From positions 1 to 64,000 of the forward strand of contig JAVBNX010000001.1 of assembly GCA_031551275.1 (NCBI GenBank): a stretch of DNA of 64,000 nt, written 5' to 3'. Below the pieces are notes generated by a model that was not told the origin of the DNA, did not search any database, and worked only from the letters and a program-made list of their open reading frames with translations. The stretch is from JAVBMJ01 sp031551275. Its GTDB lineage: Bacteria; Bacteroidota; Bacteroidia; Bacteroidales; Rikenellaceae. Shown one piece after another: positions 35,910-42,815 of this stretch. A program made the position numbers and the translations under genes. Position 1 is the first letter of the stretch; the number at the start of each line of letters is the position of its first letter.

Positions 35910-35963
35910 CGGTTAAATTTTATAGGTTTGATTTTTCCCCGGGCATTCTGCGCTCGGGCGACA

Positions 35964-35971
35964 CAAAGGTA
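35964..35971 (-). promoter_or_regulatory. -7 element of the barrel gene
   Basis: Minus-strand TACCTTTG matches TAnnTTTG exactly and gives a leader of about 50 nt to the ATG at 35909. The paralogue at 54797 has TACCTTCG at an equal distance (54851-54858). Confidence 0.5.
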
Positions 35972-36020
35972 ACCCCTCGGAATGAGGCGGGAAAACACAA
36001 AAAATTGACGGAAAGTAAAC

Positions 36021-37178
36021 TTATTGACGCTGCGTCAAAATCGCCTGCCGCGAACGGCGGGGCGAGCAGCCGTGCCGTCGTACAAAGGCGCGGCTGAAGG
36101 TCGAGGGGCTGGCAAAACCGCTCATGTAGGCCACCTCCGACATGGTCAGGGCGGGAGACGAGTCCATAAGTCGCTCGGCGTGGAGCAGGCGCAAACGCGT
36201 GACTTCTTCGGTAAAATTGCGCCCCAGGCCCTCGTTGAAGATGCGCGAAAGGTAGGTGCGGTTCAGGTTCACGGCCTGGGCCACGTCGAGCAACTTGAAG
36301 TCGCTGCGCAGGTAGGGCTTCTCTTGTTCCAGCCACTCGCGCACGGCGGCGGCGTACTCGTCGATGCGCGCGGTAAAACAATCGGCCTCTGCCTCGGAGC
36401 GAGCGGATGTTTCCACTTGCTGCTCGTCGGCTTTGGCGCTAAAAAAGCCCTCGGGATAGGGGTTTTGCTGGAAAAGCCCCTTGTAGAAGAGGTATCCGTA
36501 GGTAAGTTGCAGGGTAATCTGGTGCAGGAATATCCACGCAGGGGAACCTGTGACGGTGATCATTGTGTGCGCGGCGAGGACCAACACGAATCCCCCGGCC
36601 AGGTGCACCAGCCAGTTGAGGTCCATCTGGCCGGGAGAGGAGAAATTTTCACTTACCCAACGATTGTAGTCCTTGTGGTAGCGGAAGATCAGCACGAACA
36701 AAGCGACGTTATAGGCCGCCATGGACGCGAACCAGACCAACCGGAACCAGACGTTGAAGCGCGGCAGGCCGGCGATGAAGGCATCGAAGTCGGCCAGCCT
36801 TTCGACCTTCTGGCTCAGCAGGGCGCAACCGCCGAAATAGACGGCGATCAGCGTCAGCCACGGCGCGGCGATCAGCAACACGCGGCGGGCGTTGACCCAT
36901 CCGGGGCGCAGCAGCTCCATGATGTAGGAGAGGGTAAAGATCAGCGCGAAATCGGCGATTACCACCCCGGACGGGGACAGGGTCTGCCCCCCGGCCAGAT
37001 GGGTGTGCGAGGTGTAAAGGGCCGTGAGTTGGATGACGATCAACCCGCTCCACATCAGCATGATCCAGGCCAGCAGACGTTTGGCGCGGCTTTGCCCCGC
37101 CCGGGCGAACAGCAGCACCGACGCCCCCACAAAGAGGGTGCACGACACCATGTCGATAAGTTTCAGCGCTTCTACCAT
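36021..37178 (-). CDS. AraC-family regulator with an N-terminal membrane domain
   Basis: A 385-residue protein. Residues 1-220 contain about seven hydrophobic segments (for example ALIFTLSYIMELL and VLLIAAPWLTLIAVYFGG), a membrane sensor module. Residues about 285-380 are an AraC-type double helix-turn-helix (FKLLDVAQAVNLNRTYLSRIF, then SEVAYMSGFASPSTFSRAF). Such proteins sense a membrane or external cue and bind DNA directly. The -7 element ends four bases before the ATG, so the mRNA is probably leaderless. No clear target; the flanking genes are not obviously linked. Confidence 0.88.
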   Translation of the reverse strand: MVEALKLIDMVSCTLFVGASVLLFARAGQSRAKRLLAWIMLMWSGLIVIQLTALYTSHTHLAGGQTLSPSGVVIADFALIFTLSYIMELLRPGWVNARRVLLIAAPWLTLIAVYFGGCALLSQKVERLADFDAFIAGLPRFNVWFRLVWFASMAAYNVALFVLIFRYHKDYNRWVSENFSSPGQMDLNWLVHLAGGFVLVLAAHTMITVTGSPAWIFLHQITLQLTYGYLFYKGLFQQNPYPEGFFSAKADEQQVETSARSEAEADCFTARIDEYAAAVREWLEQEKPYLRSDFKLLDVAQAVNLNRTYLSRIFNEGLGRNFTEEVTRLRLLHAERLMDSSPALTMSEVAYMSGFASPSTFSRAFVRRHGCSPRRSRQAILTQRQ

Positions 37179-37182
37179 ACGC

Positions 37183-37190
37183 CAAAATTA
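37183..37190 (-). promoter_or_regulatory. -7 element giving a leaderless AraC mRNA
   Basis: Minus-strand TAATTTTG ends at 37183 and only four bases (37182-37179) separate it from the ATG at 37178. Confidence 0.5.
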
Positions 37191-37267
37191 GGCAATCTTT
37201 GCGAATGCGCAATAAAAACGGATTGAACAGGCAACGGTCCGCTTTGCTGCGGATGTAGATTTCGGAC

Positions 37268-37930
37268 TTATTGTTTTTTTCCGGCAAGCGCGACAATGTC
37301 GCGGCCGCCGAGGACCCGTTTGCCGCTGCCGTTTCGGGCAAGGGCGATCATCGCGCGGGTAAGTTGGTCCAGGGTAATGAAAAAGCCGGGGCTCAACAGC
37401 TTGCCCGGGAGGTAGGCCCAGGCGAAGGCCCAATAGTAGCGGTTGACGTGCAGGGAGCCTTTTTCGGGTTTCATAAAGGCGGGGCGCAGGGCGTAGGCTT
37501 GCAGTCCGGGTGTTTTTATCAGGTCGTTCTCGGTCTTGCCCTTGACGCGCGCCCATCTAGACCCTCCCTTTTCGGAGGTGTCGGTCCCCGCGCCGGAGAT
37601 GTAACAGAACACCCCGCCGGGGTTTTGCGCGGCGAAGGTGCGGGCGAAAAGCATCGTCAGGTCGTAGGTGGTGCGGTAGTAGGCGTCGGGGTCGAGGCCC
37701 ACCGAGGAGATGCCCAGGCAGAAGAAGCAGGCGTCGTAGCCCTCCATCTGCCGCTCGACGGACGACATATCGAAGAAGTCGGGGATCAACGTCTCGGTCA
37801 GTTTATCGCCGGAGTAGCCGCAGGGACGGCGGCCGACGACCAGGATCTTTTCGATTTCGGGATTTTTCAGGCACGCTCTGAGCACGCCTTCGCCGACCAT
37901 GCCCGACGCTCCGGTAAGGATGACTTTCAT
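37268..37930 (-). CDS. NAD(P)-binding Rossmann-fold epimerase/oxidoreductase-like protein
   Basis: A 220-residue cytoplasmic protein. The N-terminal TGASGMVGEGVLRACL dinucleotide-binding motif, a DFFDMSS segment, the FFCLGISS loop and YISGAGTDTSEKG are typical of atypical short-chain dehydrogenases related to YbjT and HTATIP2-like proteins. The usual YxxxK pair is not clear, although an ARVKGKTEND stretch provides Lys at about the expected place. The start is supported by a -7-like element ending four bases before the ATG. No pathway can be given. Confidence 0.8.
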   Translation of the reverse strand: MKVILTGASGMVGEGVLRACLKNPEIEKILVVGRRPCGYSGDKLTETLIPDFFDMSSVERQMEGYDACFFCLGISSVGLDPDAYYRTTYDLTMLFARTFAAQNPGGVFCYISGAGTDTSEKGGSRWARVKGKTENDLIKTPGLQAYALRPAFMKPEKGSLHVNRYYWAFAWAYLPGKLLSPGFFITLDQLTRAMIALARNGSGKRVLGGRDIVALAGKKQ

Positions 37931-37934
37931 GGTG

Positions 37935-37942
37935 CGAATATA
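37935..37942 (-). promoter_or_regulatory. -7-like element with four-base gap to the start codon
   Basis: Minus-strand TATATTCG (7 of 8 to TAnnTTTG) is followed by CACC and the ATG at 37930, the same layout as at 37183 and 47317. Confidence 0.4.
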
Positions 37943-37950
37943 AGGGAAAA

Positions 37951-38907
37951 TCAGGACAACTCCTTGACCATCTTCAAATCGGCCCTCTTGTAGTGGCTTT
38001 CGCCCAGGGGGATCTCCACGAAGCCCTTTTTGCGGTAGAGGCGGATGGCGGGGACCAGGGGCGAGGCGGTGTCCAGGTAGAGCTGGCTCGCGCCGCGCTC
38101 ACGGGCGAGGTCGGCGACCGCGTCGATCAGCCGATCGCCGATCCCCTGGCCGCGGTAGGCGGGGTCGACGCAGAGCTTGGAGAGCTCCCAGTAGCCCTCC
38201 TGCTTGTGGCACAGCAGGGCGCAGATGCCCGCCACGGCCTCGTTGTCCTGGTCCCAGGCGACGAAGATCTCCCCTCCCGGGGCCACGCAGGCGGCGTAGG
38301 GGTCGGCGAAGATCTCCTCGTCGCAGGGCTCGACCTCGGCGAAGGAGGTGATCCACAGGCGGGAGAGGCGGACGAAATCCTCCCGGTTGGCGGAGTTGTA
38401 GGGGATGATGCTGATCCGGTGGTTGATCCTCTCGGCGCGGATCTCGCGGACGCGCTCGGTCAGCGATTTTTTGGCGAGCAGGTACTCCCATTCGCCGATC
38501 GCGTTCCACAGGTCGGTCGAGGACTCCCCGCACAGGGATTTTGCGGCCTGCTCAACGTCCTGCCATTGGGCGGTCATCTGCCCGGCGCGGGCTTTCCCCT
38601 TTTTGGAGAGGCGCACTTCGTTGCGGCGGGCGTCGTCCTTCCCCTTGCGCTCCTCGGTCAGGCCCTTGGCGGCCATTTCGCGCAGGATGGTGCACACCGA
38701 GGGGTGGGTTTGGCCGATCTCTTTGGCGATCTCGGTCACGGCGTGGAATTGGCCGTCGGAAAGGGTCATGAAAACGGGGAACCACTTGGGTTTGAAGTCG
38801 GCCCCGTACATGGCGTAGATCTCTATGTTTTGCTGCGTGAGTTGCTCGGTCAGGCGGCGCAAACGGCTCGAGATGGCCAATACGCCGGTTTTATCGAAGA
38901 AATCCAT
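37951..38907 (-). CDS. MarR-type regulator fused to a GNAT acetyltransferase
   Basis: A 318-residue two-domain protein. Residues about 1-150 are a MarR winged-helix domain (LSDGQFHAVTEIAKEIGQTHPSVCTILREMAAKGLTEE, then a charged KGKDDARRNEVRLSKKG wing). Residues about 165-318 are a GNAT domain with the acetyl-CoA loop in PAYRGQGIGDRLIDAV and the late ASQLYLDT strand. Such fusions are widespread and are annotated as bifunctional helix-turn-helix/N-acetyltransferase proteins. It is a single gene. The acetyl acceptor and any target genes are unknown. Confidence 0.9.
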   Translation of the reverse strand: MDFFDKTGVLAISSRLRRLTEQLTQQNIEIYAMYGADFKPKWFPVFMTLSDGQFHAVTEIAKEIGQTHPSVCTILREMAAKGLTEERKGKDDARRNEVRLSKKGKARAGQMTAQWQDVEQAAKSLCGESSTDLWNAIGEWEYLLAKKSLTERVREIRAERINHRISIIPYNSANREDFVRLSRLWITSFAEVEPCDEEIFADPYAACVAPGGEIFVAWDQDNEAVAGICALLCHKQEGYWELSKLCVDPAYRGQGIGDRLIDAVADLARERGASQLYLDTASPLVPAIRLYRKKGFVEIPLGESHYKRADLKMVKELS

Positions 38908-38942
38908 CGGGAAATAAAATAGCAGTTACGTTATTGATTACG

Positions 38943-38950
38943 CAAAAGTA
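38943..38950 (-). promoter_or_regulatory. -7 element of the MarR-GNAT gene
   Basis: Minus-strand TACTTTTG matches TAnnTTTG exactly, about 35 bp upstream of the ATG at 38907. Confidence 0.5.
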
Positions 38951-38990
38951 TGGGTTTTCCGGGATTTCACAAAAAATCGCTATAAATTGC

Positions 38991-39536
38991 CTATTTTTTC
39001 ATGTGCAGGATCCAGCTCTCGAAGGCAGAGAGGTAGGCCTGCGTGAATTTGACGACGGACGGGGTAAGGCCTTGCGCGTCGAAGGCGGTCGCGCCGTTGA
39101 GGTAGTACTCGGGTTGGTTCATCAGCCGGATATCCAGAAAGGCGCAGATGTGCCGCAGGTCCCTTTGCGCGCCGAACGTACCGATCGCACCCCCCGAAGC
39201 GCCCATCAAGCCGCCGGGCTTGCCCGCCCAGAGGTTGTGGCCGTAGGGGCGCGAGGCCCAGTCGATGGCGTTCTTCAGCACGCCGGGGATCGAGCGGTTG
39301 TACTCGGGGGTGATGAATAAAACGGCGTCGGCGGCCGCCACCGCGTCGCGCAGGGCCTGGGCCTCGGGGATCGGGGCGGATTCGATGTCCTGGCTGTAAA
39401 AGGGCAGGCTGGAGATATCGAAGGTGCAGAACGAGAGCGAGGTGTTGTTGTGTTTGACCACCTCGTGGTAGAGGCGCTTGTTGAGCGAAGCGGAGCTAAT
39501 CCCTCCGACCAGGGCTAAAACTTTCGGGTTTTTCAT
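38991..39536 (-). CDS. NADPH-dependent FMN reductase-family flavoprotein
   Basis: A 181-residue flavodoxin-like protein. The opening VLALVGGISSASLNKRLYHEV binds the FMN phosphate, and FITPEYNRSIPGVLKNAIDWASRP is the signature of the ChrR/YieF/ArsH-type quinone or FMN reductases. It is close to the usual family length. It likely reduces quinones, chromate or azo compounds using NAD(P)H in the cytoplasm. It is divergent from the sulfatase-maturase gene, with 96 bp between the start codons. Confidence 0.9.
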   Translation of the reverse strand: MKNPKVLALVGGISSASLNKRLYHEVVKHNNTSLSFCTFDISSLPFYSQDIESAPIPEAQALRDAVAAADAVLFITPEYNRSIPGVLKNAIDWASRPYGHNLWAGKPGGLMGASGGAIGTFGAQRDLRHICAFLDIRLMNQPEYYLNGATAFDAQGLTPSVVKFTQAYLSAFESWILHMKK

Positions 39537-39632
39537 GTTAAATAATTTTACTTTGTGTGAAAGTACAATAACTCTGCCGTTTTCGCGGCATATATTTTGC
39601 AGGGGTAACGAAAGATTAATTTGCGGCTAATC

Positions 39633-40916
39633 ATGAATCAAACAGAAAAAATCCCGGATCGCTTGTACCGGGGCAGGCCCGAGGTCCGTATGCACGTGAT
39701 GATCAAGGCCACCGGACCGGTCTGCAACCTGGGATGCGACTATTGTTACTATCTGAGCAAGTCGGAGTTGCTCTCCACCGACAGCAGGTGGCGGATCTCG
39801 GAGGAGACGCTCGAGAACTTTATCAAGCAGTACATCGCCCAGCAGAACACGCGGCAGGTGGTCTTCTCCTGGCAGGGGGGCGAACCTTCGCTTTTGGGGC
39901 TCGACTTTTTCCGCAAGGCGGTGGCTTTGCAGAAGAAGTACGCCCCTCCCCATGTGCGCTGCGAGAACGATTTGCAGACCAACGGGACGATGTTGGACGA
40001 CGAGTGGTGCGAGTTTTTGCGGGAGAATAATTTTCTGGTCGGGCTGAGCGTCGACGGGCCCAGGGAGCTGCACGACGCCTACCGCCGTTACAACGACGGG
40101 CGGGGGTCGTTCGACCGGGTGATGAGTTCTGCGCGGCTGCTCAACAAGCACGGGGTGAGGTTCGCCACGCTCACGGTGGTCAACGACCTGAACTCGAAGC
40201 ACCCTTTGGAGGTCTACCGCTTTTTGCGCGACGAGGTCAAAAGCAAGCAGATGCAGTTCATCCCCATCGTCGAGTCGGGGAATTTCGCCACCACCGCGCC
40301 CCAGCACTGGAACCTCGCCGAGATGCCCTTCGAGTACGCGCCCGAGGCCGACCCGAAGCATCCGGACTCCTTCCTTTCGCCGTGGTGCGTCAAGGCGGAG
40401 GATTATGGGGATTTTTTAATTAAGATATTCGACGAGTGGTACGCCAAAGATTTGGGGCGGATCTACGTGCCTTTCTTCGACAGCGCGGTCGAGCAGTGGG
40501 CGGGCAAGCCCTCGCCGCTGTGCATCTTCTCGCCCATTTGCGGCAAGGGGCTGGCCATGGAGCACAACGGGGACCTGTACGCCTGCGACCACTACGTCTA
40601 CCCGGAGTACAAAATGGGCAACGTCAACGACCAACCCCTCTCGGAGATGGCCCTTTCCAAAGCGCAGGAGCACTTCGGCTACGGGAAGGACTTTACCCTG
40701 CCCATCAAGTGCCGCCAATGCCGCTACCTGTTCGCCTGTTCGGGCGAGTGCCCCAAGAACCGGCTGCTGAAGACGGCGCAGGGCGAGCCCGGGTTGAATT
40801 ACCTGTGCAAAGGGCTTTACAAATACTTCAGCCACATCGACCCCCACATCCGGCAGATCGTCCACAGGCTGGGCTTCGAAGTGGCGGGCGACGTACCCCC
40901 CTTAACTGCGAAATAA
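39633..40916 (+). CDS. Anaerobic sulfatase maturase (radical SAM/SPASM)
   Basis: A 427-residue radical SAM enzyme. The cluster motif CNLGCDYCYY (about 30-39) binds the SAM-cleaving [4Fe-4S] cluster. Downstream FSWQGGEPSLLGLDFFRKAV and a C-terminal SPASM region with CIFSPICGKG, YACDHYVYPEY and CRQCRYLFACSGECPKN match anSME enzymes, which oxidise a Cys or Ser in sulfatases to formylglycine. No sulfatase gene is in this window, so its clients lie elsewhere. The ATG at 39633 is preferred to a TTG four codons earlier. One base separates its stop from the next gene. Confidence 0.93.
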   Translation: MNQTEKIPDRLYRGRPEVRMHVMIKATGPVCNLGCDYCYYLSKSELLSTDSRWRISEETLENFIKQYIAQQNTRQVVFSWQGGEPSLLGLDFFRKAVALQKKYAPPHVRCENDLQTNGTMLDDEWCEFLRENNFLVGLSVDGPRELHDAYRRYNDGRGSFDRVMSSARLLNKHGVRFATLTVVNDLNSKHPLEVYRFLRDEVKSKQMQFIPIVESGNFATTAPQHWNLAEMPFEYAPEADPKHPDSFLSPWCVKAEDYGDFLIKIFDEWYAKDLGRIYVPFFDSAVEQWAGKPSPLCIFSPICGKGLAMEHNGDLYACDHYVYPEYKMGNVNDQPLSEMALSKAQEHFGYGKDFTLPIKCRQCRYLFACSGECPKNRLLKTAQGEPGLNYLCKGLYKYFSHIDPHIRQIVHRLGFEVAGDVPPLTAK

Positions 40917-40917
40917 G

Positions 40918-41664
40918 ATGGAGATCATAGTGACAGATACCCCCGGCGGGGGCAAGCAAATGGTGATCGGGGCCTCCTGGGATCAGGTGGAGCAGGATTA
41001 CAAGACCATATTGAAGGGCTACTCCTCTATGGCGGTCAAAGGTTTCCGGCCGGGCAAAACGCCCCCCGGAATGATCGAAAGTATGTTCCGCGAGCAGATC
41101 AAAAGCGACCTGCTGGCGAGCGTCTCGCGGCGTTTGTGCCGCACGGCGTTGCAACAGCAGGGTTTGGAGGCGGGGTCGCCGCTGGAACTTTCGGAGTGCG
41201 AGCTCGACAAGGGGCGGGAATTTAAATTTACGGCAAATTTTATCGAGATGCCGGAGTTCCGGCTGCCCGATTACGCACACCTGGGGATCACGGCCGCCGA
41301 CCCGGACGGGATGATCGATGAAATATCCATCAAGTTGCTGGAATTGACCCCGATAGAGTTGCATCCCTCGCTGATCGAGAACGAGATGGACTACTCCGAC
41401 CCCGAGCAGGCCGGGCCCGAGGCGGAGCAGGCCGCCGCCGACCGCATCCGCCTGATGATGACCCTCAAACGGATCGCCTCTGAGAACGGCATAGAAATTG
41501 ACGAGAGGGACATCCGGGAGAGGATCGAGCGGGTGGCCGGGGAGAACGACGCGACGCCCGCCCAGTTGAGGGAGTACCTCGTTGCGGGGCAGGGGCTATC
41601 GAGGTTGGCCGACGCGTTGCTGGCCGAGGCGGTTTTGGGATACCTTATTGAAATTCAAAAATAA
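40918..41664 (+). CDS. Trigger-factor-like chaperone lacking the PPIase domain
   Basis: A 248-residue protein. Residues about 1-120 resemble the trigger factor N-terminal ribosome-binding domain, including the signature GFRPGKTPP (42-50) that docks at the ribosomal exit tunnel. Residues about 130-248 resemble the helical C-terminal chaperone arms (RIRLMMTLKRIASENGIEIDERDIRERIERVA). The FKBP-type PPIase domain normally found between them is missing, so the protein is little over half of the usual 430-450 residues. It is co-transcribed with the sulfatase maturase, which suggests a role in keeping client sulfatases unfolded or handling nascent chains. That role is inference. Confidence 0.75.
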   Translation: MEIIVTDTPGGGKQMVIGASWDQVEQDYKTILKGYSSMAVKGFRPGKTPPGMIESMFREQIKSDLLASVSRRLCRTALQQQGLEAGSPLELSECELDKGREFKFTANFIEMPEFRLPDYAHLGITAADPDGMIDEISIKLLELTPIELHPSLIENEMDYSDPEQAGPEAEQAAADRIRLMMTLKRIASENGIEIDERDIRERIERVAGENDATPAQLREYLVAGQGLSRLADALLAEAVLGYLIEIQK

Positions 41665-41668
41665 AACC

Positions 41669-42664
41669 ATGAAAAAGTATTGGATTATTTGTGCGGCCCT
41701 GGCGTTGTGCGCCTGCGCCCAGAAGACAAGCCCGATGAAAGAGGCGAACATCGACCCGCTCGCCCTGTGGAACGAAGGCCCGGTCAAGGCCTCCATCATT
41801 AGCTTTGTGGCGGATGTGACCGCGCCCGAGAGCACGCGCTATGTGCCGGAGGCCGATAGGATCGCCGTGTTCGACAACGACGGGACGCTGTGGTGCGAGA
41901 TGCCGTTGTACAACGAGATGGTCTACTCGGTGGCTGCCGCCGCGCACATCCTGAAAAGCGATCCCGCGCTGGCCAAAACGCCCGAGCTCCAGGCACTTGC
42001 CAAAGGCGACCCCAAGCCCCTGATCGCCGCCGGGGAGAAGGGCATCGGCGAGGCTTTCGTGCTCTCCCACGTGGCGGTAAGCCCGGAGAAATTCGCGCTT
42101 ATGACGCGGGAATGGCTCGACACGGCCTACCACGCGCGCTTCAAGATCAAATACGAGGAGACGGTTTACAGCCCCATGGTCGAGCTGCTTTACTACTTGA
42201 GGGACAACGGATTCAAGACCTTTATCGTCTCGGGAGGTTCGAGCATGTTCATGCGGGAGTTCGCCGACAAGGTGTACGGCATCCCCACCGAGCAGGTAAT
42301 CGGCACGATGTTCAAGGGCGAGTTCGTGGCCGACAGCACGGGTTACCGGGTCGTCTACAAACCCGAGCTGTGGCACCTCGACGACGGGGGCGGCAAACCC
42401 GTGGGCATAGAGCAGATCATCGGCAAGAAGCCCATCCTGGCCTTCGGCAACTCGGACGGCGACGTGCCCATGCTGCAATGGACCTCGACCAATACCCGAC
42501 CCCACCTCTGCCTGCTACTGCACCACACCGACGCGGAGCGCGAGTACGCCTACGACCGCACCTCGCCCATCGGAAAGTTGGACAAAGGGCTGGACGAGGC
42601 CGCCGCAAAGGGCTGGACGTTAGTCGATATGAAAAAGGATTTCGCCAAGGTGTTCGGGTTCTGA
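41669..42664 (+). CDS. HAD-superfamily phosphatase lipoprotein
   Basis: A 331-residue lipoprotein (signal peptide with LALCACAQK lipobox). It carries HAD motifs: FDNDGTLWCEMP (motif I, about residue 70), FIVSGGSS (motif II), and LAFGNSDGDVPML (motif IV), in the arrangement of phosphoserine-phosphatase-like enzymes exported in Bacteroidetes. It would dephosphorylate small molecules in the periplasm. It begins 4 bp after the trigger-factor-like gene and is probably in the same operon. The start at 41669 is chosen because it gives a proper lipoprotein signal. Confidence 0.85.
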   Translation: MKKYWIICAALALCACAQKTSPMKEANIDPLALWNEGPVKASIISFVADVTAPESTRYVPEADRIAVFDNDGTLWCEMPLYNEMVYSVAAAAHILKSDPALAKTPELQALAKGDPKPLIAAGEKGIGEAFVLSHVAVSPEKFALMTREWLDTAYHARFKIKYEETVYSPMVELLYYLRDNGFKTFIVSGGSSMFMREFADKVYGIPTEQVIGTMFKGEFVADSTGYRVVYKPELWHLDDGGGKPVGIEQIIGKKPILAFGNSDGDVPMLQWTSTNTRPHLCLLLHHTDAEREYAYDRTSPIGKLDKGLDEAAAKGWTLVDMKKDFAKVFGF

Positions 42665-42815
42665 TAAGACATAAGCCTGCGTTGGCAGGCAAAATCGGCC
42701 CATAGGCTGATATTTATTGACGGGATTGGTTGGAGGAGCTATTTTCGTGCTCCGAAAACCGATCCCTTATTGTTTGGATAAACTCTACCTTTTCAAAAAC
42801 TTACTGACTCCGCGT
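42665..42815. other. Intergenic region before the TonB-dependent receptor gene
   Basis: It contains a small GCCTGC/GCAGGC hairpin near 42675-42690 without a T tract. I see no gene and no full TAnnTTTG element close to the receptor start. Confidence 0.4.

Noticed and set aside
42675..42695. GGCAGGCAAAAT as a sixth promoter box
   Set aside because: Only the CAGGCAA part matches, there is no -7 element 37 bp away, and it is outside the polysaccharide locus.
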